The notes: generated from the sequence alone by a model not told the origin. Shown: positions 1-9,739, counted from the first letter of the stretch. The stretch: 64,000 nucleotides of DNA from Candidatus Formimonas warabiya (GCF_002777255.1 NZ_CP017634.1:4104903-4168902), one strand, 5' to 3'. Translations and numbers: made by a program.

Positions 1-659
1 GAGCCCCCTTTATCTATGGCCTGGTCTTCTCGGTGATGGATATGCATTCGGCGGTAAGCTGTTATGGGGGCCCGGAACTGCCTTTGGGCCATACCATCGT
101 AGGCCAATTGGGCAAGTTTTACAAGCTGCCTACCTATGGCACTTCCGGATGCAGCGATGCTTGCGAGATTGATGCCCAGGCCGGCATGGAGTCGGTTTAT
201 TCCACGATGATGGCCGCCCTGAGCGGGACAAACCTGGTCCATGACAACGGGTACTTAGGCTCCGGGCTGGTAGGAAGCCTGGAAAAAATATTATTGGATG
301 ATGAAAGTGTGGCTTTTGTGAAAAGGTTTATGGAGGGCATTGAGCTGTCGGAGGATACCCTGGCTTTGGATCTGATTCATCAGGTGGGTCCGGGAGGTCA
401 TTATTTAAAAGAAGAACATACCTTTACCCACTATAAAAAGGAAACCTGGTATCCCAGATTTTTAAACAGAAAACACTTTGAAAACTGGCTGTTGGAGGGT
501 AGGAAAACTACGAAAGACTTAATTCATGACAAGGTTCTAAAATTGTTGGCGGCGAAACGGCCCCGGATGATTACGGAAAAGCATATTGACGCCTTGGATG
601 AAATCATCAAGGAAAATGAAGAAAGGGTAAAAAAATTAGGACCAGTCTCTGGTTTTTGA
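1..659 (+). CDS. MttB-family corrinoid methyltransferase, 5'-truncated
   Basis: The reading frame is open to the window's left edge, so only the C-terminal part (about 219 residues) is present. It resembles the second methyltransferase at 2965-4383 along its length, for example GSLEKILLDDE against GSLEKMVLDAE, and both share EEHTF followed by an aromatic/basic stretch near the C-terminus. The family (trimethylamine methyltransferase MttB superfamily) transfers a methyl group from a quaternary or tertiary amine to a corrinoid protein. No in-frame amber codon lies in the visible part, but the pyrrolysine position may lie upstream. The substrate cannot be read from sequence. Its neighbours, a PocR/AraC regulator, a corrinoid protein and a second MttB homologue, support the role. 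Confidence 0.85.
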   Translation, partial: APFIYGLVFSVMDMHSAVSCYGGPELPLGHTIVGQLGKFYKLPTYGTSGCSDACEIDAQAGMESVYSTMMAALSGTNLVHDNGYLGSGLVGSLEKILLDDESVAFVKRFMEGIELSEDTLALDLIHQVGPGGHYLKEEHTFTHYKKETWYPRFLNRKHFENWLLEGRKTTKDLIHDKVLKLLAAKRPRMITEKHIDALDEIIKENEERVKKLGPVSGF

Positions 660-868
660 TAGGCATGGCGTCAACAAAAGTTGACGCCTGTTCTATCACC
701 AGGAAGGAAAGAAAGTCCATATATTCGTCTATTTTGGTAAATTTTATAAAGGAATTTCCAGTAACCTTGTTGAAGAATACCCTAGGGGTAATTATCGGAC
801 GAATACTTGATATTTTGGGCAGGCCTGAAAAAGTAAACTGTAAAGGCTTATGAAAAGGAGTGCCTGCT

Positions 869-2203
869 ATGCGGTTAAAGAGTAAAAAAGATGATGCCAC
901 GATTAGTCTCACATCCCGGAGTTCCCGCTTACTGGATTTAGTGGACAAAAATACCTTAAAAAAGCTGCTCCATGCTTTTTCTAATGCCACCGGGCTCCGG
1001 GCGGATATTGTTGATATCAAGGGTAAGTCCATATTTGGCATCTCTGACGTCCAAAAAAGCTGCCGGTTTTGCCAATTAATCTGGCAGTATCAGCATGGGG
1101 CGGCACGTTGCCAGGCTGCTTATGCCCGGGCCGGAGAGGAGGCCGCTAAATACGGTGAGCCTTACATTTTTCGCTGTCCGGCAGGTCTGATTGAATGGGC
1201 TGCTCCTATCATCATTGAGGGAGAACATCTTGGTTCCATTATTTGCGGGCAGGTACTCATGTGGGAACCGGAGGAGTTCTTTTGGGTCGAACTTGAATCC
1301 ATGAACAAATGTCTGGAAATTGATCTTACTTCCTTGATGGAGGCAGCGAAAGAATTAGAAATTGTATCGGGAAAAAAGGTCCAGGCGGCTGCGGAACTGC
1401 TATTCGTCACAGCGAATTATATCATGCGGGCAGGATGGGAGAGCTTGTGCCATCGAAAGGAAATAGTACGCCAACAGGCGATGTTGGCTGACGAAATCAC
1501 TGCCAAGAAACACCTGGAGGCCCAGCTTAATGGGGAAAATGCTACCAACCTGGATAATTGTTTAAAAAAAGAAAGGGAATTAATCAGCAAAGTAAAGTTG
1601 GGGGACAGGGAAACCGCAAGGAAAATTCTGGGGAGCCTGCTTGTGGACATTCTGGTGGTTGGTGTGGGTAACCTTCCCTTAATTAAGGCGCGGATTATAG
1701 AATTGATGGTAGCACTATCCCGGTCGGCTGTAGAAAACGGCTCCGATTTGCAGGAGGCATTAGATATCAATGCCGGATTGGTAGAGTCTATTGTACAGGC
1801 GGAAGCAACTGAGGAGATAGCCGATTTTGCTCTCCGGGGGTTACAGCAGTATATGGATTGCCAAATTAAAATCAAACATATCAAGAATCCGCACATCATT
1901 CATCAGGTGAAGCAATATGTCAGGGAGAACATTTTTTTAGATCTGTCCTTAGAATTGATCGCTCAATCTGTCTACTTAAATCCTTCTTATCTTAGTAAAT
2001 TGTTCAAAGAAAACCAGGGTATCACCCTTATGGATTATGTCACAAAGGTGCGCATGGAAGAAGCGAAGAAGCTTTTAGGGAATCCTAAATACCATATCGA
2101 TGAAATTTCCAGTAAATTAGGATTTGCCGACCCCAGCTATTTTTCCAAAGTATTTAAACGCTGTGAAGGGATGTCCCCCAGGCAGTTCCGACAAAGGATA
2201 TAA
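869..2203 (+). CDS. PocR-domain AraC-family transcriptional regulator
   Basis: A 444-residue regulator. Residues about 20-190 form a PocR sensory domain with conserved cysteines (CRFCQ, RCQAAY, FRCPAGL). The last about 100 residues hold two AraC-type helix-turn-helix motifs (LSLELIAQSVYLNPSYLSKLF and IDEISSKLGFADPSYFSKVF). The start is taken as ATG 869 because AAAAGGAG at 853-860 lies 8 bases upstream; a GTG at 860 in the same frame overlaps that site. PocR domains commonly sense small metabolites or cofactors in corrinoid-linked pathways. Lying between two MttB homologues, it probably controls this methyltransferase cluster. The ligand is unknown. Confidence 0.85.
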   Translation: MRLKSKKDDATISLTSRSSRLLDLVDKNTLKKLLHAFSNATGLRADIVDIKGKSIFGISDVQKSCRFCQLIWQYQHGAARCQAAYARAGEEAAKYGEPYIFRCPAGLIEWAAPIIIEGEHLGSIICGQVLMWEPEEFFWVELESMNKCLEIDLTSLMEAAKELEIVSGKKVQAAAELLFVTANYIMRAGWESLCHRKEIVRQQAMLADEITAKKHLEAQLNGENATNLDNCLKKERELISKVKLGDRETARKILGSLLVDILVVGVGNLPLIKARIIELMVALSRSAVENGSDLQEALDINAGLVESIVQAEATEEIADFALRGLQQYMDCQIKIKHIKNPHIIHQVKQYVRENIFLDLSLELIAQSVYLNPSYLSKLFKENQGITLMDYVTKVRMEEAKKLLGNPKYHIDEISSKLGFADPSYFSKVFKRCEGMSPRQFRQRI

Positions 2204-2218
2204 CAGGAGTGAATAAGG

Positions 2219-2884
2219 GTGGAGCCAATTCTGACGAAAATTCGGGAAGCGATGAAAAATGGAGATGCCGGGCAGACGCAAAATTTAACCAGTAATGCCC
2301 TTTCATTTGGTATTTCTCCTTCTGCAATCATCAAACAGGTACTCGAACCTACCATGCAGGAAATCGGAGAGAAATTTAAAAAAGACGAGGTTTTTATTCC
2401 CGATGTCTTAATGTCATCCCGGGCCATGCATGCCAGCTTGTATGTTTTAAAGCCTTTAATTTCCCGGCCCATTATATCAGGGCGGGGAAAGGTTGTTTTA
2501 GGTACTGTTGCCGGAGACTTGCATGATATTGGAAAGAATATGGTAGGGATGATGCTAGAGGGTGGGGGATATGAAGTGATAGATATTGGCATTGATGTTC
2601 CTGTTTCCGAGTTTGTATCTGCCGTCAAAAAGAATAAGCCGGGCATTTTAGGGATATCAGCTGCCTTAACAACTACAATGGGGAAAATCTATGAAGTGAT
2701 CAATGAAATAGAGGAGAAGAACCTCCGTCATAATTTAACCATCATCGTGGGCGGAGCACCTGTTTCAGCGGTTTATGCCCAAAAAGCAGGAGCCGACGGT
2801 TATTGTGCGGATGGGTGCAAAGTAGTGAGTCTGCTTGATAGCTTGATGCATACACGCAAAAACTTTCGGAAGGTTTACCGGTAG
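2219..2884 (+). CDS. Methyltransferase cognate corrinoid protein
   Basis: A 221-residue protein with an N-terminal helical cap (residues 1-90) and a B12-binding Rossmann domain (about 92-215). The cobalamin lower-ligand motif is visible as GDLHDIGKN (D-x-H-x-x-G). This is the MtbC/MttC/MtgC type that accepts methyl groups from an MttB-family enzyme and passes them to tetrahydrofolate or coenzyme M through a second methyltransferase, which is not in this window. It starts at GTG 2219 with AGGAG 9 bases upstream, follows the regulator by 15 bases and precedes the second MttB gene by 80, so the three probably share a transcript. Corrinoid activation (RamA) must be encoded elsewhere. Confidence 0.92.
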   Translation: MEPILTKIREAMKNGDAGQTQNLTSNALSFGISPSAIIKQVLEPTMQEIGEKFKKDEVFIPDVLMSSRAMHASLYVLKPLISRPIISGRGKVVLGTVAGDLHDIGKNMVGMMLEGGGYEVIDIGIDVPVSEFVSAVKKNKPGILGISAALTTTMGKIYEVINEIEEKNLRHNLTIIVGGAPVSAVYAQKAGADGYCADGCKVVSLLDSLMHTRKNFRKVYR

Positions 2885-2964
2885 CGTTAGACGGAAGATA
2901 CGGTAAACCGGGTATCCCGTTGCTATGCCCCAAGTTTGCTTAAGAAGGCAGGTGAAAAAATTCT

Positions 2965-4383
2965 ATGGATAATAGAGACAGATTGTTGCCTTTACGCAAA
3001 GAAGAAATTGAGTTGGTTCACCACAAGTCTCTAGAGGTTATGGATAAAACAGGCATGTGGTTCCAGTCTTCCCGGGCCAGGGAAATCTTTCAAAAGCATG
3101 GGGTTAGAGTGGAGGGAGAATTTGTTTATTTTACGGAAGACCAAATTCAGGATGCCCTAAAAACTGTTCCGCCCAAATTTACCTTATTAGCCAGAAATTC
3201 TGCGAGAAATATGCCTGTGGGGGAAGGATACTTTGCCTTTGGACCCAGCGGGGGTTCGCCATTTATTCTGGATTATGACGGTACCATGCGGGTAAGTACC
3301 AGTGAAGATTATGAGAACTCTCTAAAACTAACCCAAATGTTGGATTGTGTTGATTTTAACCGGGAATTGGTGGCGTCCGGAGGGGATATTGCAGCCGATA
3401 ATATTCTTTTATATGAACTTTTCGCCTCTATAAAAATGACGGATAAACCGTTGGACTGTACCTTGGCAGAGGGTGTGGGCCTGCTTGCCATCCTTTTTGG
3501 TATTAGTAAAGAGAAAATGAAGGACACCGGCCAAGGAATAGCCTATGCCATCGGTACAGCCAACCCGCTTTCACCTTTGGGCATGTCTGCCCATGAAAGT
3601 GATACCCTGATCGATATTTGTCGGTATAACGTAGCTGTGGCAATATCTCCTATGCCTATGGCGGGTATGACCGCACCAAGCACCTTGCCGGGTCTGCTGA
3701 TCACGCAAAACTGTGAGATTCTTGGCGCCCTCGTTCTATCCCAACTCGTAAACCCGGGGTGTCCGGTATTATATGGCTGCATTGGAACGATTACCAACAT
3801 GAGAAACGCCTGTGCGCCTATTGGCGCTCCAGAAGCCCGGCTAATAGAATATGCTTCTGCTCAGTTAGCTTCCTGGTATGGTGTTCCTGCCCGGGGAGAC
3901 GTGGGACTTTCTGATGCCAATTGCCTTGATTTTCAGGCAGGGGCAGAATCGGCGTTTCATTTTGTCAATGCGGTGCGCAACGGACTGCACCTCTTACCCG
4001 GTTTGGGCGCAATGGGCAGTTGGAACATTGGCTCATTAGAAAAGATGGTATTAGATGCCGAACTTGCCGCATACACAAAAAGGTTGCTTCGGCCTTTGGA
4101 ATTCTCCGAAGAGAACATGGCTGTTAGTCTTATTAAAAAAGTTGGCCCAAGAGGTTCTTTTATTGCGGAAGAGCATACTTTTCATCATTTCCGCCGGGAA
4201 TTCTATGACTCGGTTCTATTCTCCCGTATTCCCTATGAGAATTGGGAACAGCAAGGGAAAAAGGATGTTTTGGATAACGCCCATAAAAAAGTGAGAGAGA
4301 TGTTAAACGACTATCAGCCCCCTGACTTGGAAGGATCCCTGGAAAAAGATCTGGAAAAGTATACGGACACGCATTATGTGTGA
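2965..4383 (+). CDS. MttB-superfamily methyltransferase without pyrrolysine
   Basis: A full-length 472-residue member of the trimethylamine methyltransferase superfamily, close to the usual size (about 470-490). The frame has no internal TAG, so it belongs to the large non-pyrrolysine branch that includes the glycine betaine (MtgB), proline betaine (MtpB) and carnitine (MtcB) demethylases. It probably demethylates a quaternary amine using the corrinoid protein encoded just upstream. GGCAGG lies about 11 bases before the ATG. The exact substrate is not determinable. A strong terminator follows at 4477-4522. Confidence 0.88.
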   Translation: MDNRDRLLPLRKEEIELVHHKSLEVMDKTGMWFQSSRAREIFQKHGVRVEGEFVYFTEDQIQDALKTVPPKFTLLARNSARNMPVGEGYFAFGPSGGSPFILDYDGTMRVSTSEDYENSLKLTQMLDCVDFNRELVASGGDIAADNILLYELFASIKMTDKPLDCTLAEGVGLLAILFGISKEKMKDTGQGIAYAIGTANPLSPLGMSAHESDTLIDICRYNVAVAISPMPMAGMTAPSTLPGLLITQNCEILGALVLSQLVNPGCPVLYGCIGTITNMRNACAPIGAPEARLIEYASAQLASWYGVPARGDVGLSDANCLDFQAGAESAFHFVNAVRNGLHLLPGLGAMGSWNIGSLEKMVLDAELAAYTKRLLRPLEFSEENMAVSLIKKVGPRGSFIAEEHTFHHFRREFYDSVLFSRIPYENWEQQGKKDVLDNAHKKVREMLNDYQPPDLEGSLEKDLEKYTDTHYV

Positions 4384-4476
4384 AAAGAGATTGGCCGAAA
4401 ATGTCGGCTTTACCCTAATTAGCCTGGGGACCGATTGGTGTTGAGGAGTTTTACTCGTTCCGGATGCTAATCCTTT

Positions 4477-4522
4477 GGCCCATTTCCCACGCTAAAATTC
4501 TGTGGGCAAATGGACCTTTTTT
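4477..4522 (+). terminator. Rho-independent terminator of the MttB cluster
   Basis: The arms 4480-4490 and 4502-4513 (CCATTT-CCCAC against GTGGG-C-AAATGG) pair over 11 bases with one bulged base. A GG/CC pair extends the stem outward past one mismatch. The stem is followed directly by six T (4517-4522). This ends transcription from the left and insulates the convergent metallophosphoesterase gene. Confidence 0.75.
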
Positions 4523-4548
4523 AGCATGATCGTAATCAGACCTTTCCC

Positions 4549-6006
4549 TTACTGTCCCTTGGAAGCCGTAGTAACAGAGGCCCTTTCCGGATTACTCCCT
4601 TCTTCCAGGTGCCGTTTGAGAGAAAAATTTTGAGAAGCAAGATCATATTGGACAAAATCTGTCGCTATAGCCCCTTGATCGGTGCTGTAATGCAAAATTA
4701 CGGCAGAATAAGGGATATTATTTTTTGCATACAGGCCCCGCATTCCGGCAGCACCGGTGGTGCCCGGGTTAATTAATAGGGTACCGTCTTTCAGGATCTC
4801 CCGTGCTTGCAGATGGGTGTGGCCGCTAATCAGCAAAGAAGCGCTGCCGGCCAGCTTGCGGGATATTTGGGGATTATGCATCACCAGGATATCCGGGCGG
4901 CCCTCTTTCTGGATGGTTTCTAAAGCGTTTTCCGCGGTGGAATTTACCACTTCGGCCCACGCATCGGCATCCTTGATCTCCACCGCCGGGTCAGACGAGA
5001 GAGGATCAGGTATTCCTAAGATACGGATTCCTTGAAAAGTTTTGGTCTGCCCTTGCAGTACCACCACATTGGGCAGAGTCTTCATATAGGCTACCATTTC
5101 TTCAGTTTCATGATTTCCCGGGCAAAACAGATAAGGTATGCCCAGCTTGCTGACCTCGTCGGCAGTTTGGATTTCCAAATGGGAGCCGAAATCTGTTAAA
5201 TCCCCGGCATCGATGATAAAATCAATTTTAAAGGACTTGACGAGGGATTTCATTAATTCCACGCCCATGGGATTAGAGTGAAGGTCGCTCACCAGGAGAA
5301 TTTTTTTCACGCTGCCTTCTTTGCCTAGCGTGCCCAGGTTTGCCACCGATTCCGTACTGGCGGCCATGCCTTCTACATTTTCCATTAAAGTCCCGGCTTG
5401 ACTTTGGATATTTTTTATTTGGGACGCGGAAAGGCTGGCTAGGTGGATAAAATTAGGGGCCTCGGAAATAACGCCGTCATAGTGGGGTTCCTGAAAAGCC
5501 TCTGTGTTAAAGGTAAAAAAGCCCAGGAGGAAACAAGCTCCCATCAAGAGCGCGCCCAGCAACCCTGCGCCCAGGGCCGGTTTAAAACGAAGCCGCCAGA
5601 TAAAAAAGACAAAAAGGAAGGCGCCGAAAAATCCGATGCCTATTTGGCGTAAGGAAAAGTGCACCAGGACCTGGGGAATACTGTCTTGAATATCGTTGAC
5701 GATTTGGGCCTGAGACTCTTTGGCCAGGTATTTTGTTTGCACCAATTGGGGCCCTACCCGCTCCAGGCGAATGTGCAAGTCCAAGGGACTCACATGGGTT
5801 TGGGCGGAAAGGTTGCCGAAAGGGGGAAACTCAATCACAGTTTGCCCCTGCAGGGAAGGAACGGCAAAAATTTTCCAGGTCAGGTCGTGCACCTTGAAAG
5901 AGGTGGTGCCGAAAAGGAAGAGGCAAACCAGGATTCCTACCCCGGCAGTAAGAAGAACACCCGCAGCTTTACAGGCCTTGCGGAGCAGATTTTGATCAGG
6001 GCGCAT
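4549..6006 (-). CDS. Membrane-anchored calcineurin-type metallophosphoesterase
   Basis: A 485-residue protein. There is an N-terminal membrane helix (about 13-32), an extracytoplasmic stretch, two further helices (about 122-172), then a metallophosphoesterase domain from about 236. The metal-binding motifs appear in order: DLHSNP, GDLTDFGS, GNHE, MHNP and GHTH. The C-terminal domain follows YfcE/YmdB-like folds that hydrolyse phosphodiesters; the substrate is not predictable. The ATG at 6006 has GAGGAGGT 7 bases upstream. The gene is transcribed toward the MttB cluster, from a promoter at 6205-6234 with a leader of about 190 bases. Confidence 0.88.
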   Translation of the reverse strand: MRPDQNLLRKACKAAGVLLTAGVGILVCLFLFGTTSFKVHDLTWKIFAVPSLQGQTVIEFPPFGNLSAQTHVSPLDLHIRLERVGPQLVQTKYLAKESQAQIVNDIQDSIPQVLVHFSLRQIGIGFFGAFLFVFFIWRLRFKPALGAGLLGALLMGACFLLGFFTFNTEAFQEPHYDGVISEAPNFIHLASLSASQIKNIQSQAGTLMENVEGMAASTESVANLGTLGKEGSVKKILLVSDLHSNPMGVELMKSLVKSFKIDFIIDAGDLTDFGSHLEIQTADEVSKLGIPYLFCPGNHETEEMVAYMKTLPNVVVLQGQTKTFQGIRILGIPDPLSSDPAVEIKDADAWAEVVNSTAENALETIQKEGRPDILVMHNPQISRKLAGSASLLISGHTHLQAREILKDGTLLINPGTTGAAGMRGLYAKNNIPYSAVILHYSTDQGAIATDFVQYDLASQNFSLKRHLEEGSNPERASVTTASKGQ

Positions 6007-6035
6007 AAGATTTACCTCCTCTACTGATGATAAAA

Positions 6036-6050
6036 AAAGGGCTACCCTTT
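6036..6050 (-). terminator. Attenuator-like hairpin in the metallophosphoesterase leader
   Basis: In the minus-strand transcript AAAGGG-TAG-CCCTTT forms a 6-bp hairpin followed by a run of T (complement of 6032-6038), just upstream of the gene's ribosome binding site. It is short, so termination would be partial. Lying between a promoter and its gene, it suggests transcription attenuation. Confidence 0.4.
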
Positions 6051-6204
6051 ACAATTTTGTCAAAAATGAAACTGGTTCATCAATTGGCAAAACAGGTAAC
6101 CCGATCCTAAATCCCAAAACCGCTGTTTTTTCCCGGACCCCGGTAACCGGTAACCCGTACCCGGATCCCGAAAAGCCCCTAGAATTTTCTACTGTATTAC
6201 CCGT

Positions 6205-6234
6205 ATCTTACAACAAATTTTTTTCCCTTGTCAA
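6205..6234 (-). promoter_or_regulatory. SigA-type promoter for the metallophosphoesterase
   Basis: On the minus strand TTGACA (complement of 6229-6234) is followed after 18 bases by TAAGAT (complement of 6205-6210). It gives a leader of about 190 bases containing GGGTTACC-type repeats. No known riboswitch class was recognised in that leader. Confidence 0.6.
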
Positions 6235-6384
6235 AGGTAAAATAAAGCAGGATCAGGTGACCCGGCCCATTCATTTAAAGGTGAAAAAAGGCAAAAAATT
6301 TTCAAAAAATGGGAATAATATGCGTAAAATGATCTCAAGCTCTTTCTTTTGACGTCTTGCTAATTCCCACTAATTGGCTCATAA

Positions 6385-6401
6385 TTTGACCTTCTTTGAC
6401 C
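6385..6401. promoter_or_regulatory. CtsR operator
   Basis: The heptamer TTTGACC occurs twice as a direct repeat (6385-6391 and 6395-6401) separated by TTC. Read on the other strand it is GGTCAAA-GAA-GGTCAAA, an exact match to the CtsR consensus (A/G)GTCAAA-NAN-(A/G)GTCAAA. It overlaps the -35 region of the dnaK promoter, the usual place for CtsR repression of class III heat-shock genes. Confidence 0.85.
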
Positions 6402-6414
6402 TATGTTATATACT
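6386..6414 (+). promoter_or_regulatory. SigA promoter of the dnaK-cbpA-cbpM-clpB operon
   Basis: TTGACC (6386-6391) and TATACT (6409-6414) are separated by exactly 17 bases, upstream of dnaK by about 115 bases. The -35 lies inside the CtsR box. No CIRCE element (TTAGCACTC-N9-GAGTGCTAA) is present. Confidence 0.8.
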
Positions 6415-6529
6415 ATACCCATGACAAAAAGGTGGTGTGCATAGAGGGAAGGCCGGCAATCTGACCATTCCGGCTGTGCGGCTTCAGGGCATACTTATCA
6501 CCAGATCAAACTTTTAAGGAGGGATTTCC

Positions 6530-8392
6530 ATGGCAAAAGCGATAGGAATCGATTTAGGAACAACGAACTCAGTTGTTGCAGTGGTAGAGGGAGGAAAGCC
6601 GGTAGTGATCCCCAATGCGGAAGGTGCCAGGACCACCCCTTCTGTAGTGGCCCTTTCCAAAAACGGGGAACGTCTCGCCGGGCAAATTGCCAAACGGCAA
6701 GGGATTATGAATCCTTTGGGCACCATCTATTCCGTGAAACGGTTTATGGGGCGGAAATATGATGAGGTGCTGGGGGAAACGGCCCAGGTTCCCTATCAGG
6801 TGGTGAAAGGCCCGGGGGATACGGTGCGTTTTGATATTGACGGTAAGTTGGTTTCTCCCGAGGAAATCAGCGCTCAGATTTTAAGAAAACTGGCGGACGA
6901 CGCATCCAAATATTTAGGGGAAAAGGTAACGGATGTGGTGATTACGGTACCCGCTTATTTTAATGACGCCCAGCGTCAGGCCACAAAAGATGCCGGAAGG
7001 ATTGCCGGACTGAATGTATTAAGGATCATCAACGAGCCTACCGCGGCGGCGCTGGCCTACGGGTTGGAAAAGAACAAGAATGAGACGATCCTGGTCTATG
7101 ATTTAGGGGGAGGAACCTTTGATGTGTCCCTGCTCGATGTGGGGGACGGAATTTTTGAAGTGCGGGCTACCTCCGGGGATACCCATTTAGGGGGAGATGA
7201 TTTCGACAGGCGTATTGTCCAGTGGATGGCGGATGAATTTAAACAGGCCCAGTTTGTTGACCTGTCCAAGGACCGCCAGGCATTACAGCGTCTTTATGAA
7301 GCAGCGGAGAAAGCAAAAGTGGAATTATCCGCGACCAGTGAGGCCCCTATCAGCCTGCCCTTTATTACGGCAGACAACACAGGTCCCAAGCATTTGGAGA
7401 TGAAGCTGACCAGGGCCAAATTGGAACAATTGATCGGGGATCTGGTGGAAAGAACCAAGGATCCTGTGCACCAGGCCATTGCCGATGCCAAAATCAGTGC
7501 CGATGAGATTGACCAGGTGATTTTGGTGGGCGGATCGACCAGGGTACCCGCTGTGCAAGCCCTGGTAAAGGCGATGACCGGAGGTAAAGAGCCCAACATG
7601 TCGGTGAATCCGGACGAAGTAGTGGCTGTGGGGGCCGCGATACAGGCGGCGATTATGAAAGGGGAACTGCAGGACGTGGTGCTCCTGGATGTGATTCCTC
7701 TATCCTTAGGGTTAGAAACCTTGGGAGGAGTCATGACGAAACTGATTGAAAAAAACACCACCATCCCAGTTCAAAGAACAGAGATTTTCTCTACGGCAGA
7801 GGATAATCAGCCCGGTGTAGAAATTGTGGTCTTGCAGGGTGAGCGGGAAATGGCGGCAGATAACCGCAAGCTGGGTCAATTTAAGCTGGAAGGAATAGAG
7901 CCGGCGCCCAGGGGCGTGCCCCAGGTGGAAGTGACCTTTGATGTGGATGCTAACGGCATCTTGCATGTATCCGCTCAGGATAAAAAAACCGGGAAGGAAC
8001 AGAAAATTACCATTAGCGGATCTACCAGCCTATCCAAGGACGACATCGAGCGCATGATCAAAGAAGGGGAGAAAAATGCCGCGGAGGACAAGAAAAAACG
8101 GGAATATATTGAAGTAAAAAACCAGGCCGACTCTTTAATCTACCAAACGGAAAAAACACTGGGCACAGCCGGCGAAGTTCCGGTGCATGTGCGGGGAAGG
8201 ATTCAAGACCTGATCCAGCAATTAAGGGATGCCCTCCAGCAGAATGCCCCCATCGAAAAGATCCGTGCCTTGACAGAAGAACTGGGGCAGGCAGGAATGC
8301 AGCTGGCGGAGGCTTCCCCGGAGCAGAAATCTACCGGCCGGCCCGGCCAAAAGGATGATGATGCCATTGATGTTGACTTTACCGAAGCATAA
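6530..8392 (+). CDS. dnaK: Chaperone DnaK (Hsp70)
   Basis: A 620-residue Hsp70. The ATPase domain (residues 1-375) opens with GIDLGTTNS and contains [12 protein letters not shown] and the conserved [11 protein letters not shown]. The substrate-binding domain follows, then a helical lid and an acidic tail ending IDVDFTEA. It refolds and holds proteins in the cytoplasm with a J-protein. AAGGAGGG lies before the ATG. Unlike the usual Firmicute hrcA-grpE-dnaK-dnaJ operon, no grpE or hrcA is adjacent, and a type-II J-protein, a CbpM-like modulator and ClpB follow. This may therefore be a second, CtsR-controlled chaperone set; that is inference. Confidence 0.97.
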   Translation: MAKAIGIDLGTTNSVVAVVEGGKPVVIPNAEGARTTPSVVALSKNGERLAGQIAKRQGIMNPLGTIYSVKRFMGRKYDEVLGETAQVPYQVVKGPGDTVRFDIDGKLVSPEEISAQILRKLADDASKYLGEKVTDVVITVPAYFNDAQRQATKDAGRIAGLNVLRIINEPTAAALAYGLEKNKNETILVYDLGGGTFDVSLLDVGDGIFEVRATSGDTHLGGDDFDRRIVQWMADEFKQAQFVDLSKDRQALQRLYEAAEKAKVELSATSEAPISLPFITADNTGPKHLEMKLTRAKLEQLIGDLVERTKDPVHQAIADAKISADEIDQVILVGGSTRVPAVQALVKAMTGGKEPNMSVNPDEVVAVGAAIQAAIMKGELQDVVLLDVIPLSLGLETLGGVMTKLIEKNTTIPVQRTEIFSTAEDNQPGVEIVVLQGEREMAADNRKLGQFKLEGIEPAPRGVPQVEVTFDVDANGILHVSAQDKKTGKEQKITISGSTSLSKDDIERMIKEGEKNAAEDKKKREYIEVKNQADSLIYQTEKTLGTAGEVPVHVRGRIQDLIQQLRDALQQNAPIEKIRALTEELGQAGMQLAEASPEQKSTGRPGQKDDDAIDVDFTEA

Positions 8393-8430
8393 ACCGGCTG
8401 ATCCGGTATTATTCGTCCGGGGGTGGGAAG

Positions 8431-9414
8431 ATGAGTGTTAAATTTGAGGATTATTATCAGGTTTTAGGGGTCCAGAGGGATGCTACACCAAAAGAGATCC
8501 AGGCTGCTTTCCGTAAATTGGCCCGTAAGTACCATCCCGACGTAAACAAGGATCCGGAAGCAGAAAAAAATTTTAAAAAAATAAATGAAGCCTACGAAGT
8601 ATTAAAAGATGAAGAAAAAAGAAAACGCTACGACCAGCTGGGTGCGAACTGGAAAGCGGGGCAGGATTTTACTGCCCCGTCCGGCTGGGAAAATATGCAG
8701 GATCATTTTGGCCAGGATGGGAGCCGGGAGTTCCATTTCAGCGGCTCCGGCGATTTCAGCGATTTTTTTGAAATGCTTTTTGGGCGGGCTGCCCCGGGCA
8801 GAGGCTTTTATGATTACGCCGGGGAAAAAAGAAATTGGTCCCGCAAAGGTCAGGACCAGGAGTCGGAATTAACGGTTTCCCTGGAAGAAGCTTATTTTGG
8901 GGGAACCAGGACCGTAGGGCTGCACATTCTGGAAGAGCAGCCGGACGGTACGGTGGCCACTAACCGCAAAGAGATTCAGGTGAAAATCCCTCCCGGCATC
9001 AAAGAGGGCAGCCGGATCCGCTTAAAAGGGCAGGGGAGCCCGGGGTTGAACGGAGGGCCTGCCGGCGATCTGTTCTTTCGCATCAAAATCGCTCCCCATG
9101 ATAAATTTACCGTCGAGGGATTTGATCTAAAAACGAACATAGAGATATCCCCCTGGGAAGCCATTTTGGGTGCGAAAATTAAGGTGCCTACCATGGAGGG
9201 ATGGGCGGCAATCAACATCCCGCCCGGAACACAAAACGGCCAGCGTTTTCGTTTGCGGGGCAAAGGGCTGGTGCAGGGAACGGAAAAAGGAGACCTGTAC
9301 GCGGTGGCAAAAGTGATCATTCCCAGGGATCTGAGCCAGGAAGAGAAGGGTCTGGTGGAACAATTGGCGAAAAAAGCGTCTGCCCGGTCCGGTCGAGAAC
9401 AGGAGGTATCCTGA
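8431..9414 (+). CDS. cbpA: DnaJ/CbpA-type co-chaperone (no zinc finger)
   Basis: A 327-residue Hsp40. The N-terminal J-domain (residues 1-75) carries the HPD motif in [10 protein letters not shown] Gly/Phe-rich linker follows, then two beta-sandwich C-terminal substrate domains (about 145-315). The CxxCxGxG zinc-finger repeats of classical DnaJ are absent, which makes it the CbpA/type-II form. It stimulates DnaK ATP hydrolysis. It sits 38 bases after dnaK and is followed by its probable modulator after one base. Confidence 0.92.
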   Translation: MSVKFEDYYQVLGVQRDATPKEIQAAFRKLARKYHPDVNKDPEAEKNFKKINEAYEVLKDEEKRKRYDQLGANWKAGQDFTAPSGWENMQDHFGQDGSREFHFSGSGDFSDFFEMLFGRAAPGRGFYDYAGEKRNWSRKGQDQESELTVSLEEAYFGGTRTVGLHILEEQPDGTVATNRKEIQVKIPPGIKEGSRIRLKGQGSPGLNGGPAGDLFFRIKIAPHDKFTVEGFDLKTNIEISPWEAILGAKIKVPTMEGWAAINIPPGTQNGQRFRLRGKGLVQGTEKGDLYAVAKVIIPRDLSQEEKGLVEQLAKKASARSGREQEVS

Positions 9415-9415
9415 T

Positions 9416-9739
9416 ATGGAGGAGAAAAAATACCAAATTGTCCTGCTCTGCCAATGCCCCGGTGTTTGGAAAGAAAGCGGCTTAACCGTCGCAGAGGTGG
9501 CTTATGAGGCAGGCATTGACCCTGCTCTTGTGCAAAAATTACTTGAACTGGGTTTGATTAATTACCAAGGCAGAATCAGCAACCCGAGAATTTCCCGGTC
9601 GGAGGTCACAAAGATCCGGCAGATGGTGCGCCTCCGGCGTGATTTGGGCATTAACTGGTCGGGAGTCAGTCTGGTGCTGGACTTATTGGAAGAGATTCAA
9701 GCCCTGCGGGAAGAGATTAAAAAATTACAATCCTGGTAA
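9416..9739 (+). CDS. CbpM/HspR-like MerR-family chaperone modulator
   Basis: A 107-residue protein with a MerR-type helix-turn-helix (LTVAEVAYEAGIDPALVQKL) followed by a C-terminal coiled coil (VLDLLEEIQALREEIKKL). Proteins of this size beside CbpA are CbpM, which binds the J-domain and restrains the co-chaperone; HspR, a DNA-binding relative, represses dnaK operons in Actinobacteria. No HspR-type HAIR repeat was seen upstream, which favours the CbpM role or an unknown operator. The start codon follows the cbpA stop by one base, with GGAGGT upstream. Confidence 0.75.
   Translation: MEEKKYQIVLLCQCPGVWKESGLTVAEVAYEAGIDPALVQKLLELGLINYQGRISNPRISRSEVTKIRQMVRLRRDLGINWSGVSLVLDLLEEIQALREEIKKLQSW

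Noticed and set aside
656..853. Short plus-strand frame after the first MttB gene
   Set aside because: It starts at TTG overlapping the upstream stop, has no ribosome site and no recognisable family; treated as spacer before the PocR regulator.
6007..6529. CIRCE or HspR (HAIR) operator before dnaK
   Set aside because: Neither inverted repeat is present; the CtsR box explains the region.
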